Origin: CBDFNN01 sp965250215
GTDB lineage: Bacteria > Bacteroidota > Rhodothermia > Rhodothermales > DATKEJ01
NCBI GenBank assembly: GCA_965250215.1
Contig: CBDFNN010000004.1
Coordinates: 3,472,001-3,536,000, forward strand
Direction of reading: 5' to 3'
Length of the DNA stretch: 64,000 bases
The translations under genes were made by a program, and so were the position numbers. Below are positions 34,733-43,225 of the stretch, piece by piece. The notes under the pieces are model-generated. The model was not told the origin of the DNA, did no database searches, and saw only the letters and a list, made by a program, of their open reading frames with translations. The first letter of the stretch is position 1. Each line of letters opens with the position of its first letter.

Positions 34733-35833
34733 ATGACGAACGATCGACAAGTTGCAAAATTAGCTCTCCAGGATGGAACAGTGGTCCAAGGTTGGGCCAT
34801 TGGGGCAAGAGGAGAAACGAGCGGGGAGCTATGCTTCAACACCTCCATGACGGGTTATCAGGAGATCATGACTGACCCCTCTTACTATGGTCAACTAATG
34901 ATGATGACCTATCCTCACATCGGAAACTATGGAGCCCACGACGATGACACAGAGGCGGGCAGCCCCATGATCGCGGGATTAATAACAAGGTCCTTCACCA
35001 ACAAATATTCGAATGCTCTTGCTCAAGAATCACTTAATTCCTACATGGAGCGGCACGCACTGAGTGGTATTAGCGGAGTCGATACTCGAAAGCTTGTGAT
35101 GCACATTCGAAAAAATGGTGTCATGAACGCCGTAATATCTTCTGTCGACCTGGACGACGATAGTTTAGTAGCAAAGGCCAAAGGAGTGCCAGATATGGCA
35201 GGTCTCGAACTGGCTACTAAGGTTTCTAGAAAAGATGTCTGGGACTTCTCTACAGGAAGTAAACACCGCATCGCAGTTTACGACTTTGGTGTAAAGCTCA
35301 ATATCCTGAGATCATTCGACAATCGGGATTGCACGATTCGAGTTTTCCCAGCTGAGACAACTCTGGAAGAGGTCTTGGCCTGGAAACCCGATGGAGTTTT
35401 TCTCTCGAACGGTCCCGGCGACCCCCGGCCAATGCAATTCGCAATTGACACCATCAATGGAATCAAGGAACGCGGAATTCCAATGTTTGGAATTTGTCTT
35501 GGACATCAATTGCTCTCACTTTCTGAGGGTCTAGAGGTGTTCAAAATGTTTGTGGGACACCGCGGTGCTAATCAGCCAGTTAAGAACCTTAAGAGTGGAA
35601 AGGTTGAAATAACCACTCAGAATCATGGCTTTGCTGTAGACCCAAAGAGCCTCTCTGATGAAGTCGCCACGATGACACATCAGAATTTGAATGACCAGTC
35701 TTTAGAGGGGGTAGAGTTCAAGAAATTTCCAGGCTTCAGTATTCAATATCATCCGGAAGCATCACCCGGGCCACACGACAGTCAATACCTATTTGACCAA
35801 TTTGTCGATCTCATCAACGAGCACAAAAACTAG
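34733..35833 (+). CDS. carA: Carbamoyl-phosphate synthase small subunit
   Basis: A 366-residue protein. Residues 1-140 are the CarA N-terminal domain (LALQDGTVVQGWAIGARGET, FNTSMTGYQEIMTDPSY); residues about 180-360 are a class I glutamine amidotransferase with MFGICLGHQ containing nucleophile Cys255 and YHPEASPGPHD with the catalytic His and Glu. It hydrolyses glutamine and channels ammonia to CarB for carbamoyl phosphate, feeding pyrimidine and arginine synthesis. ATG 34733 matches the family N-terminus. It is followed by carB after 20 bp and preceded by the terminator-containing leader. Confidence 0.97.
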   Translation: MTNDRQVAKLALQDGTVVQGWAIGARGETSGELCFNTSMTGYQEIMTDPSYYGQLMMMTYPHIGNYGAHDDDTEAGSPMIAGLITRSFTNKYSNALAQESLNSYMERHALSGISGVDTRKLVMHIRKNGVMNAVISSVDLDDDSLVAKAKGVPDMAGLELATKVSRKDVWDFSTGSKHRIAVYDFGVKLNILRSFDNRDCTIRVFPAETTLEEVLAWKPDGVFLSNGPGDPRPMQFAIDTINGIKERGIPMFGICLGHQLLSLSEGLEVFKMFVGHRGANQPVKNLKSGKVEITTQNHGFAVDPKSLSDEVATMTHQNLNDQSLEGVEFKKFPGFSIQYHPEASPGPHDSQYLFDQFVDLINEHKN

Positions 35834-35853
35834 AAGCCAGAGAAAATTACGGT

Positions 35854-38682
35854 ATGCCGAAAAGAACAGACATTCATCGAATTCTACTGATAGGTTCAGG
35901 TCCAATCGTGATCGGCCAAGCTTGTGAATTCGACTATTCCGGGACGCAGGCGGCTAGATCGCTTCGGAAAGAGGGCTACAGTGTAGGTCTTATAAACTCG
36001 AATCCGGCGACAATTATGACGGATCCGATGACTGCAGATAGGGTCTATCTCCGGCCACTTACGCCTGAATCTTTAAAGCAGGTGATTGAAGAGGACAAAC
36101 CAGATGCCGTTTTGCCAACCATGGGTGGTCAGACTGCTTTAAATCTGGCTCAAACACTCTATAAGGAAGGTTATTGGGAGGAGAAAGGTATTGAGATTAT
36201 TGGAGTTGACATTGACGCCATTGAGATTACCGAAGATCGCCAGAAATTCCGAGATCTCATGGAAAATATTGGGATCGATCAGGGACGAAGTAAAGTTGCT
36301 CGGAGCCTTCTTGAGGCAAAAGAAATTGCTCAGGACTTAGGCGGAATACCGATCGTTATCCGACCCTCTTTTACTCTCGGTGGAACCGGCGGTGGAATTG
36401 TCTGGACAGCAGAAGAATTCGATCATAAAGTAACCAGAGGTCTTGAGCTGTCTCCAATCCATGAGGTACTGATTGAAGAATGTCTATTCGGCTGGAAAGA
36501 ATACGAACTCGAACTACTCCGTGATGCAAATGACAATGTAATTATCATTTGTTCAATAGAGAATGTTGACCCCATGGGTGTCCACACCGGAGATAGTGTC
36601 ACGGTAGCTCCAACTCAGACGCTGACAGACAAGCAGTTCCAGATCATGAGAGATGCTGCGATAAAAATGATGAGATCCATCGGTACCTTTGCCGGTGGCT
36701 GTAATGTGCAATTTGCCGTTCAGCCAAGCACGGGGCGCATGATCGCAATCGAAATAAATCCTAGGGTTTCAAGGTCTTCCGCTTTGGCATCGAAAGCTAC
36801 CGGTTATCCGATCGCAAAGGTCGCCTCCAAGCTAGCAATAGGATACACCCTTGACGAATTGTCTAACGAAATCACAGGAAACACGAGTGCGTGTTTTGAG
36901 CCAAGTATCGACTACGTCGTTACCAAAATACCTCGATTCAATTTTGACAAATTTGATGGAGTAGATGAGGAATTGACTACTCAAATGAAGGCCGTCGGTG
37001 AGGTGATGTCCATCGGTCGAACTTTTAATGAAAGCCTTCAGAAAGCATGGCAGAGTCTTGAAAACGGCTATGCTGGTCTCGGAGCAGATCGTGACTTGCC
37101 AGACAGAAAGTTTGTTCGGGACAGATTGGACAGACCCAGATGGGACAGAACGCTTCAAATTCGGAACGCCTTCAAATTGGGAGCATCCATCGACGAAGTT
37201 GCTGACATCACCAAAACCGATCCATGGTTCCTGGAGCAAATCAATATCCTCGTTGAAATTGAAAACGAACTAAGCAAGAACTCACTCTCAACCTTAGAGG
37301 CGGAGTTGATGACTGAGGCGAAGAAAAATGGATTTTCGGACATCCAATTAGCCTATCTGCTTCAGGGAGATATAGATGAGAATCAAGTAAGAGCTTACAG
37401 AATTAAGCGAGATATTACCCCGGGATTCAGACTAGTTGACACCTGCGCCGGCGAGTTTCCAGCAGAGACACCCTACTTCTACTCGACCTACGACTCCGAA
37501 AACGAATCAGTCGTTTCCCAAAAGGAAAAGATTCTAATAATGGGAAGTGGTCCAAACAGAATCGGTCAAGGAATTGAATTCGACTACAGCTGTGTCCACG
37601 GAGTTTTAGCGTCAAAGGAAATGGGCTACGAAGCCATCATGGTTAACTGTAATCCGGAAACCGTTTCTACAGATTTCGATGTTGCGGACAAGCTCTATTT
37701 CGAACCCATCTTTTGGGAGCGTGTGCGAGACATTTTGGAGCTAGAAAAGCCAAAAGCGACCATCGTGCAACTTGGTGGTCAGACTGCTTTGAAAATCGCC
37801 ATCGAGCTCAACAAACATGGTTACCCCATTGCCGGAACGTCCCTAGAGTCGATGGATTTAGCAGAAGACAGGGGAAAGTTTTCAAAAATCTTGGAGAAAC
37901 TAGAGATCCCCTTCCCCGAATATGGAATGGCGAGAACTGTTGATGAGGCTGTTGCAAACTCGGAGAAGATCGGATATCCGATTCTTGTCCGACCTAGCTA
38001 TGTACTGGGTGGACAGGGAATGAGAATCGCTATTAATAAGGAAGAGGTTGAAGAATACGTCGAGAGAATCTGGGAATTACTCCCAGATAATCAGATCTTG
38101 CTCGATCTATTTCTAGAAGATGCCATTGAGATAGATTGTGACGTAATTCGAGATGGAGACGAAACATGGATCGCTGGGATAATGCAGCACATCGAACCTG
38201 CTGGAGTCCACTCAGGAGACAGCACAGCTGTGATACCTCCCTTTTCCCTTTCGGAAAAGGTAATCGAGGATGTAAAGTCACATGTTATTAAGATTGCTGA
38301 TGAATTAAACATTATTGGCCTGATGAATGTCCAGCTTGCTGTCAAGGACGAGATCGTTTACGTGATAGAAGCCAATCCAAGAGCTTCACGAACGGTACCC
38401 TTTGTTGCCAAGGCCACCGGCGTACCGGTGGCAAAAATTGCGACGCAGATTATTCTCGGGAAAAAACTTAAAGAATTTCGCGATGAGGGTATCCTAGAGT
38501 CAAATCTTGTTGGTTACGCCATGAAAGAACCCGTCTTTTCTTGGGATAAATTCCCTGAAGTAGCCAAGGAGTTGGGACCTGAGATGAAGAGTACTGGAGA
38601 GGCCATTGCCTTCATTGACGAGCTTACCGATGAACATTTCAAGCGCCCCTATGAAATGCGCAATCTCTACTTATCTCGGTAG
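35854..38682 (+). CDS. carB: Carbamoyl-phosphate synthase large subunit, lacking the C-terminal allosteric domain
   Basis: A 942-residue protein with the usual two homologous ATP-grasp halves: first synthetase unit at about 1-400 (ILLIGSGPIVIGQACEFDYS, RPSFTLGGTGGGIV), an oligomerisation region, and second unit at about 555-930 (ILIMGSGPNRIGQGIEFDYS, RPSYVLGGQGMRIAI). E. coli CarB has about 1,073 residues; the roughly 130-residue MGS-like domain that binds UMP and ornithine is missing here, and the protein ends normally after STGEAIAFIDELTDEHFKRP. Shorter CarB forms are, to my knowledge, common in flavobacteria, so this is probably a lineage feature. Loss implies control is not by the classical allosteric site. 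Confidence 0.97.
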   Translation: MPKRTDIHRILLIGSGPIVIGQACEFDYSGTQAARSLRKEGYSVGLINSNPATIMTDPMTADRVYLRPLTPESLKQVIEEDKPDAVLPTMGGQTALNLAQTLYKEGYWEEKGIEIIGVDIDAIEITEDRQKFRDLMENIGIDQGRSKVARSLLEAKEIAQDLGGIPIVIRPSFTLGGTGGGIVWTAEEFDHKVTRGLELSPIHEVLIEECLFGWKEYELELLRDANDNVIIICSIENVDPMGVHTGDSVTVAPTQTLTDKQFQIMRDAAIKMMRSIGTFAGGCNVQFAVQPSTGRMIAIEINPRVSRSSALASKATGYPIAKVASKLAIGYTLDELSNEITGNTSACFEPSIDYVVTKIPRFNFDKFDGVDEELTTQMKAVGEVMSIGRTFNESLQKAWQSLENGYAGLGADRDLPDRKFVRDRLDRPRWDRTLQIRNAFKLGASIDEVADITKTDPWFLEQINILVEIENELSKNSLSTLEAELMTEAKKNGFSDIQLAYLLQGDIDENQVRAYRIKRDITPGFRLVDTCAGEFPAETPYFYSTYDSENESVVSQKEKILIMGSGPNRIGQGIEFDYSCVHGVLASKEMGYEAIMVNCNPETVSTDFDVADKLYFEPIFWERVRDILELEKPKATIVQLGGQTALKIAIELNKHGYPIAGTSLESMDLAEDRGKFSKILEKLEIPFPEYGMARTVDEAVANSEKIGYPILVRPSYVLGGQGMRIAINKEEVEEYVERIWELLPDNQILLDLFLEDAIEIDCDVIRDGDETWIAGIMQHIEPAGVHSGDSTAVIPPFSLSEKVIEDVKSHVIKIADELNIIGLMNVQLAVKDEIVYVIEANPRASRTVPFVAKATGVPVAKIATQIILGKKLKEFRDEGILESNLVGYAMKEPVFSWDKFPEVAKELGPEMKSTGEAIAFIDELTDEHFKRPYEMRNLYLSR

Positions 38683-38901
38683 TTATCTAGCGGTGTCAAA
38701 AGAGAAAAGCAAAGTGATATTTTTTGACTTTTTTGGCCTATTACTCTCTGTTATTGAATCCTCTTTGACTATCTTTGCAATCGAGTCTCCTATTCGTAAG
38801 CGCTTCCGAAAGCTCGAGAGTGCCAAGGATTTCGATTCATGTTCTGTCAGCAAAAATAAACAAGCCAAGGGCATTATTTTTAATCCCTTTTATATTCGCA
38901 C

Positions 38902-40314
38902 ATGAGCAAAATCAAGTTTTTTGAACAAGTCAACAAGAATTTTGACAAAGCCGCAAAATATCTCGACTTCTCCCCGGGACTACTTGCCCAGATTAAAGCG
39001 TGCAATAGCGTATATCGCATGGCATTTCCTATTAAAAGGGATGACGGTACAATACGAGTATTAGATGCCTGGAGAGCCGAACATAGTCACCACAAATTAC
39101 CGACCAAAGGTGGTATTCGCTATGCGATGAACGTCAACGAAGACGAGGTCATGGCACTTGCAGCTCTGATGACTTACAAGTGTGCTGTTGTTGACGTCCC
39201 CTTTGGAGGAGCAAAAGGCGGCATTAAGATCGATAAGAATGAATTTACAGAATCTGAAATCGAGAGAATTACTCGCCGTTATGCCTTCGAACTACATCTG
39301 AAGGACTTTATCGGGCCAGGAGTGGATGTCCCTGCCCCAGATTATGGCACAGGTGCAAAAGAGATGGCGTGGATCGTTGACACTTATAACACTTTGACCA
39401 CCGATCCGCTTAATGCGGCTGGTTGTGTTACCGGAAAACCCATTTCTCTCGGAGGTGTGCGAGGTCGAGCGTCGGCAACTGGTAGAGGCGTCTTTTTTGG
39501 TGTAAGAGAAGCATGCAACAACGCAGACGACATGAAGACCTTGGGTCTTGGTCCGGGACTTGAAGGGAAAAGAGTAGTGGTTCAGGGACTTGGAAATGTA
39601 GGCTCACATGCCGCAATAAATCTTAAGAATGGAGGGGCAGTAATCGTTGGACTGGCGGAATATGAGGGGACTATTACCAATCCAGACGGACTTGATATCG
39701 AAGCCGTTTTGCAATATCGCAAAGAAAACAGCTCAATACTTGGATTCCCCGGTTCAGAAACCCTGGGGGAAGGTGAGGATCCTCTTCATATCGATTGCGA
39801 TATTTTGATTCCTGCTGCGCTAGAAAACCAGATAACCAAAGAAAATGTATCTGGCGTTAAGGCTAAGATCATTGGAGAGGCCGCCAACGGTCCCGTCACG
39901 GCTGAGGCTGGGGATACTCTTCATAAGATGGGTGTCCAAATCCTTCCAGATATGTATCTCAATGCAGGAGGAGTAACCGTCTCCTATTTTGAATGGTTGA
40001 AAAATCTATCGCACGTAAGATTTGGAAGAATGAGCAGCAGATTTGAGGAGCGATCCAATGAAGCCATTATGCGAGCCGTTCAAAATCTTACGGGAAAGAA
40101 AATCAGGGACGCGGATATGCACGACATCATTCATGGAGCAAGCGAAGCTGATCTCGTAGACTCGGGTCTTGAAGAAACGATGGTAAATTCCTATCGCCAG
40201 ATTCGCGAAATCCAAGCAAAACATGAGGACCGCTTTGATCTCAGAACCGCTGCCTTTATCTGTTCTTTAGAAAAAGTCGCCGTGGCCTATCAACAAAAAG
40301 GAATTTTCCCCTGA
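38902..40314 (+). CDS. gdhA: Glutamate dehydrogenase (Glu/Leu/Phe/Val family)
   Basis: A 470-residue oxidoreductase. KLPTKGGIRYAMNVNEDEV near 69-87 and TYKCAVVDVPFGGAKGGI near 93-110 contain the substrate-binding lysines and the active-site Lys; VDVPAPDYGTGAKEMAW holds the catalytic Asp. A Rossmann domain follows with VVVQGLGNVGSHAAINL near 225-241. It interconverts glutamate and 2-oxoglutarate plus ammonia, using NAD(P). Cofactor preference is not obvious. It follows carB after 219 bp with no recognised gene between. The 220-bp gap holds an AT-rich stretch but no clear promoter; TATATTCG just before the start is a weak -7-like sequence. Confidence 0.95.
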   Translation: MSKIKFFEQVNKNFDKAAKYLDFSPGLLAQIKACNSVYRMAFPIKRDDGTIRVLDAWRAEHSHHKLPTKGGIRYAMNVNEDEVMALAALMTYKCAVVDVPFGGAKGGIKIDKNEFTESEIERITRRYAFELHLKDFIGPGVDVPAPDYGTGAKEMAWIVDTYNTLTTDPLNAAGCVTGKPISLGGVRGRASATGRGVFFGVREACNNADDMKTLGLGPGLEGKRVVVQGLGNVGSHAAINLKNGGAVIVGLAEYEGTITNPDGLDIEAVLQYRKENSSILGFPGSETLGEGEDPLHIDCDILIPAALENQITKENVSGVKAKIIGEAANGPVTAEAGDTLHKMGVQILPDMYLNAGGVTVSYFEWLKNLSHVRFGRMSSRFEERSNEAIMRAVQNLTGKKIRDADMHDIIHGASEADLVDSGLEETMVNSYRQIREIQAKHEDRFDLRTAAFICSLEKVAVAYQQKGIFP

Positions 40315-40343
40315 TCAAGTCGCGAACCACGCAAATATCACTA

Positions 40344-40378
40344 GAGAGTCAACCTGTGGCGGGTCTACCCAGACTCTC
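40344..40378 (+). other. Stable hairpin after gdhA
   Basis: GAGAGTC (40344-40350) pairs with GACTCTC (40372-40378), and an inner GGGT/ACCC pairing strengthens the stem. It lies between gdhA and the asparaginase gene. No T tract follows, so it may be a processing or 3'-end stabilising element rather than an intrinsic terminator. Confidence 0.45.
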
Positions 40379-40424
40379 AGAATGCAACTGATCCTGCAGT
40401 AATTTAAGGGAGAAAAAAAGAAAA

Positions 40425-40922
40425 GTGCCTAGGACAAATCCTCGAATAAAGATATTCAGTACCGGCGGGACAATCGATAAAATTTACTTCGATGCCAAAT
40501 CGGAGTATGAAGTTGGTGAACCACAGGCTCTAGAAATAATGTCCCGGGCTTTGGTGCAGTTTGACTACGAGGCCATCAAGCTACTTCGCAAGGACAGTTT
40601 GGACATTAATGATGCCGACCGAGATCTAATTTGCAATGCCATCGGAGAGTGTGACTGCGAATATGTGGTCATCACCCATGGGACCGATACTATGGTGGAA
40701 ACAGCTAATGCTTTGGAGGCGATCGAAGGGAAGACCATAGTCCTTACAGGATCACTGTCTCCTGCGCAATTTAGGTCTACAGATGCTGAATTCAATCTCG
40801 GCGTTGCGATAGGTGCCGTCCAAAGTTTGGATCATGGGGTTTACATCTCGATGAACGGGATCGTATTCGAGTCTGGAAAGGTCATCAAAAACAGAGCGGA
40901 AAATAGATTTGAGTATCTATAG
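40425..40922 (+). CDS. Short asparaginase-domain protein
   Basis: A 165-residue protein starting at GTG 40425, preceded by an A/G-rich stretch (AAGGGAGAAAAAAAGAAAA). It holds the N-terminal asparaginase half: FSTGGTIDKI near 10-19 with the nucleophilic Thr, and VITHGTDTMVETA near 81-93 with the second catalytic Thr-Asp pair. Full-length L-asparaginases have about 330 residues; stand-alone ~160-residue members are a recognised group, and here the sequence ends naturally after NRAENRFEYL with no decayed continuation downstream. It may hydrolyse asparagine or another amide. It lies after gdhA, consistent with nitrogen assimilation. Confidence 0.86.
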   Translation: MPRTNPRIKIFSTGGTIDKIYFDAKSEYEVGEPQALEIMSRALVQFDYEAIKLLRKDSLDINDADRDLICNAIGECDCEYVVITHGTDTMVETANALEAIEGKTIVLTGSLSPAQFRSTDAEFNLGVAIGAVQSLDHGVYISMNGIVFESGKVIKNRAENRFEYL

Positions 40923-40974
40923 CGTCTCTGACCATTGACTGACATAGCGCAGCGGCAATTCTTGGGCAACTAGT

Positions 40975-41283
40975 TTAGTGCCCATACTTATTCGACATGT
41001 CGCCGCCAACGGCCTTTCTCATATCTCGGTAACATCGAACGCACATCCAATCCTTACCATCAGTATAAGCGGGTCGCACGTAGTAGGACTCTTTGTTATG
41101 TATGGGCCTCACACAGATCATACAAGAAGCGATGGCTCCAGTTTTTCCGCTTGATCTCCACTTGCGCCGAAGCCACTTGCGTTTGGCTAGCTCAGCCCAA
41201 TTCGGCTTCTTTTCTTCAGTCAAAATAATAGTGTTTAATAAATCTATTGGTTCATTGTGAGTAATATACTTCTCTGAGGCCAC
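40975..41283 (-). CDS. Small zinc-ribbon-like hypothetical protein
   Basis: A 102-residue protein from GTG 41283 (no alternative ATG). The middle is very basic (LAKRKWLRRKWRSSGKTG), followed by two Cys pairs, CMIC near 56-59 and CVRC near 81-84, separated by about 20 residues, a typical zinc-ribbon spacing, and an end MRKAVGGDMSNKYGH. Nucleic-acid binding is plausible but unproven. It lies immediately after a minus-strand terminator for the mscL remnant, so it must have its own start or depend on read-through. Family not recognised. Confidence 0.6.
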   Translation of the reverse strand: MASEKYITHNEPIDLLNTIILTEEKKPNWAELAKRKWLRRKWRSSGKTGAIASCMICVRPIHNKESYYVRPAYTDGKDWMCVRCYRDMRKAVGGDMSNKYGH

Positions 41284-41298
41284 TAAGCCTTGGGCCAG

Positions 41299-41331
41299 AA
41301 AAAACGGGTTCTGGAGAACTCCAAAACCCGT
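41299..41331 (-). terminator. Intrinsic terminator after the mscL remnant
   Basis: On the minus strand ACGGGTT (41331-41325), an internal TGGAG/CTCCA stem and AACCCGT (41310-41304) form a long hairpin followed by six T residues at 41304-41299. It sits 43 bases beyond the mscL stop and presumably was its terminator. Confidence 0.85.
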
Positions 41332-41373
41332 CTCAATCGTCGCTGATCTTCTTAAGCGAACGATTTCAATAGA

Positions 41374-41606
41374 TTACTTTTTAAGTAGATCACGAATCTC
41401 GGTAAGAAGTTCTTGATCTGGCCTTGGCCCGGTTGGTTCTGCTTCCTGGGCCTTTTGAGCTTTGTTGATGCCCTTTACTACGACGTAGAGTGCAATGGCA
41501 ACCAGCAAAAAGGAATAATATTGTTGATGAAATTACCGTAGGCGAGGACAAGGTCATCCGATAGTAAGCTATCGGACGGCTCTTTTGGCACAGATATTGT
41601 AGTATA
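41374..41606 (-). pseudogene. mscL: mscL remnant (large-conductance mechanosensitive channel), truncated and frameshifted
   Basis: The minus strand first encodes SDDLVLAYGNFINNII, then, after a single-base shift near 41520, FLLVAIALYVVVKGINKAQK, and ends ELLTEIRDLLKK and a stop at 41374-41376. These correspond to MscL strand/loop plus second transmembrane helix (YGxFINxIIDFLLVAxxIFxVVKxIN) and its conserved C-terminal helix (LLTEIRDLLKK). The first helix and N-terminus are missing, with a stop codon directly upstream at 41607-41609. One missing T would restore frame. The gene is therefore dead by two independent lesions, while its terminator remains. Confidence 0.85.
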
Positions 41607-41677
41607 TTACTATGAAGTGCGGGTTGCCTCCTACATAGACCCGCATAAGCCTCTAAGCCTCCAAAATAGAGAGCTTT

Positions 41678-41709
41678 AAGCCCGACGAAATTGCCTCCTC
41701 GTCGGGCTT
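41678..41709. terminator. Perfect 11-bp hairpin, probable terminator or its remnant
   Basis: AAGCCCGACGA (41678-41688) pairs perfectly with TCGTCGGGCTT (41699-41709) around a ten-base loop. The G/C-rich stem with A and T ends is typical of intrinsic terminators, but neither side has a clean T tract (TTCACTTCTTT on the plus side). It lies between the beta-propeller gene and the mscL remnant and may end the former on the minus strand. Confidence 0.55.
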
Positions 41710-41870
41710 CACTTCTTTATAGGGTTGGTGTAACTTTTCGAATTCATTCTACCCTAAGCCCGGACCTTTATGAAGACTATATGATCTTGTGTACAATTCC
41801 GCATCACCATGCAGCAATTAGTGATCATTGTAAGAAGAAATCTCATTCTGACACGAAAGGAGTTTCATTT

Positions 41871-41910
41871 TGAGACGACAGATGAGATGCGGAGATAGCG
41901 ATTCGTCTCA
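41871..41910 (-). repeat. Inverted repeat at the stop of the beta-propeller lipoprotein gene
   Basis: TGAGACGA (41871-41878) and TCGTCTCA (41903-41910) form an 8-bp perfect inverted repeat; the second copy contains the gene's stop codon. Related TCATTCTG/TCATTTTG copies begin at 41843, 41865 and 41908. It may contribute to 3'-end formation. Confidence 0.4.
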
Positions 41911-43065
41911 TTTTGCGAAAAGCGAGTCCACTTTGCTTGGTTTTTCAACCCAGTCCGCGACAAATACGTTAGTATCTCTGGTTGACATTCGATCTCCTCG
42001 TCTATTGGAGGAAAATACGATCTTCCTTCCATCATAGGAAAACATGGGGAAAGCGTCGAAGGTGCCTGAGTGAGTCAGTTGAGTAACCTGAGCTCCATCC
42101 TCTGAAATCAGGAAGAGGTCAAAAATCCTGGCGTTTGATTTTACCATATGATGATTCGATGCCATGACAACCCTCTTGCCATCGGGATGAAAAAACGGTG
42201 CCCAGTTTGCACCCGGCAAATCTGTCAATTGTCTAACATTGTTTCCGTCGATATCAGCAACAAAGACATTCAAATCGGAAGGCTCAACAAGTCCCTCTCC
42301 GAGAAGCTTTGTGAAGGCTTCGGCCTCCTCCCCAACGGGTCTGCTGGCCCGCCATACAATCTTTTTCGAGTCAGGAGAGAAGAACGCTCCGCCATCATAG
42401 CCAACGGTGTTTGTTAGCATAATATTTTCACCGGTTTCTATTTCGAACCTCCAGAGTTCAAGATCTCCGGTCCGAGTAGAAGTGTAGATAATGTATTGGC
42501 CATCTGGAGAAACGGTTGGTTCTGCATCATATCCTGGTCCACCAATTAATAGCTCAGCGTTTGAGCCATCAGCATCGGCTACATAGATGTCATAGCTATC
42601 GTATATAGCCCACAAATATCGCCCATCTCCAAATGATGGTGATTCCGGACACTCTGATCTGTCAGCATGCGTTGAAGAATAAATAATCCTCCCATCTGGC
42701 AGAAAGTAGCTACAGGTTGTCCTTCCCTTGCCAGTTGATACTAGGGTGTAATCACTACTAGGATCGATCTTTTCGCCGTCAATGTTCATTGAATAAATCT
42801 GATCACAACCTTGATCATTGATTCGAGACCAGTCGCTCTGAAAAATCAACTTTTTGTCATCTCTACTGAAATAGGCTTCGGCGTTGTTTCCGCCAAATGT
42901 CAATTGCCTGATATTCCGAAGGTGGACTTCGCCCTCAAAACGAAGACTGTCCTTTGAAGCTTCATAGCTAAGTTCTGGGTTTGCATCTATCTGACTTTTC
43001 TCCATGGCCGTATCGGCGCAGGAAGTGAGAATCAGTGACATAGCAACAATAGAAAAATATTTCAT
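41908..43065 (-). CDS. TolB-like beta-propeller (PD40 repeat) lipoprotein
   Basis: A 385-residue protein with a signal peptide and lipobox (IVAMSLILTSC, Cys at residue 16). The mature part contains repeated PD40/WD40-like blades: AYFSRDDKKLIFQSDW, TVSPDGQYIIYTSTRTGD, FFSPDSKKIVWRASR, FFHPDGKRVVMASN and MFSYDGRKIVFSSNRRG, each with the F.P(D)G..I.F.S pattern. It resembles the TolB C-terminal propeller and related peptidase-associated repeats, but no TolB N-terminal domain is present. It is presumably anchored at the periplasmic face of the outer membrane. Substrate or partner is unknown. It is monocistronic and divergent from the thioredoxin gene. Confidence 0.87.
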   Translation of the reverse strand: MKYFSIVAMSLILTSCADTAMEKSQIDANPELSYEASKDSLRFEGEVHLRNIRQLTFGGNNAEAYFSRDDKKLIFQSDWSRINDQGCDQIYSMNIDGEKIDPSSDYTLVSTGKGRTTCSYFLPDGRIIYSSTHADRSECPESPSFGDGRYLWAIYDSYDIYVADADGSNAELLIGGPGYDAEPTVSPDGQYIIYTSTRTGDLELWRFEIETGENIMLTNTVGYDGGAFFSPDSKKIVWRASRPVGEEAEAFTKLLGEGLVEPSDLNVFVADIDGNNVRQLTDLPGANWAPFFHPDGKRVVMASNHHMVKSNARIFDLFLISEDGAQVTQLTHSGTFDAFPMFSYDGRKIVFSSNRRGDRMSTRDTNVFVADWVEKPSKVDSLFAK

Positions 43066-43225
43066 TTAGGATATCGGTGGTCTTGAACTCAAGGCGGCCG
43101 TCTTGGTATACAATACTGCTCGTTAAGTTTTTGCTGTTCTAAGAAAATTCTATGTAAAACTAGGCAAATGAAACCAAGGGCACTCTTATAGAAATGCAGA
43201 GCGGACTCCATAAATATCCCCAAAT

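Noticed and set aside
35854..38682. carB as a truncated pseudogene
   Set aside because: Both ATP-grasp halves are complete and the end falls exactly at a domain boundary, as in other short CarB proteins.
38606..38905. 99-codon frame spanning the carB-gdhA gap
   Set aside because: It overlaps the end of carB in another frame, shows no domain or signal, and its opposite strand also offers an equally unconvincing 63-codon frame.
40425..40922. Asparaginase as a broken gene
   Set aside because: Stand-alone ~160-residue asparaginase-domain proteins exist and no decayed second half is found downstream.
41691..41873. 60-codon plus-strand frame after the 41678 hairpin
   Set aside because: No start context, no recognisable sequence; it lies in non-coding DNA beside the mscL remnant.
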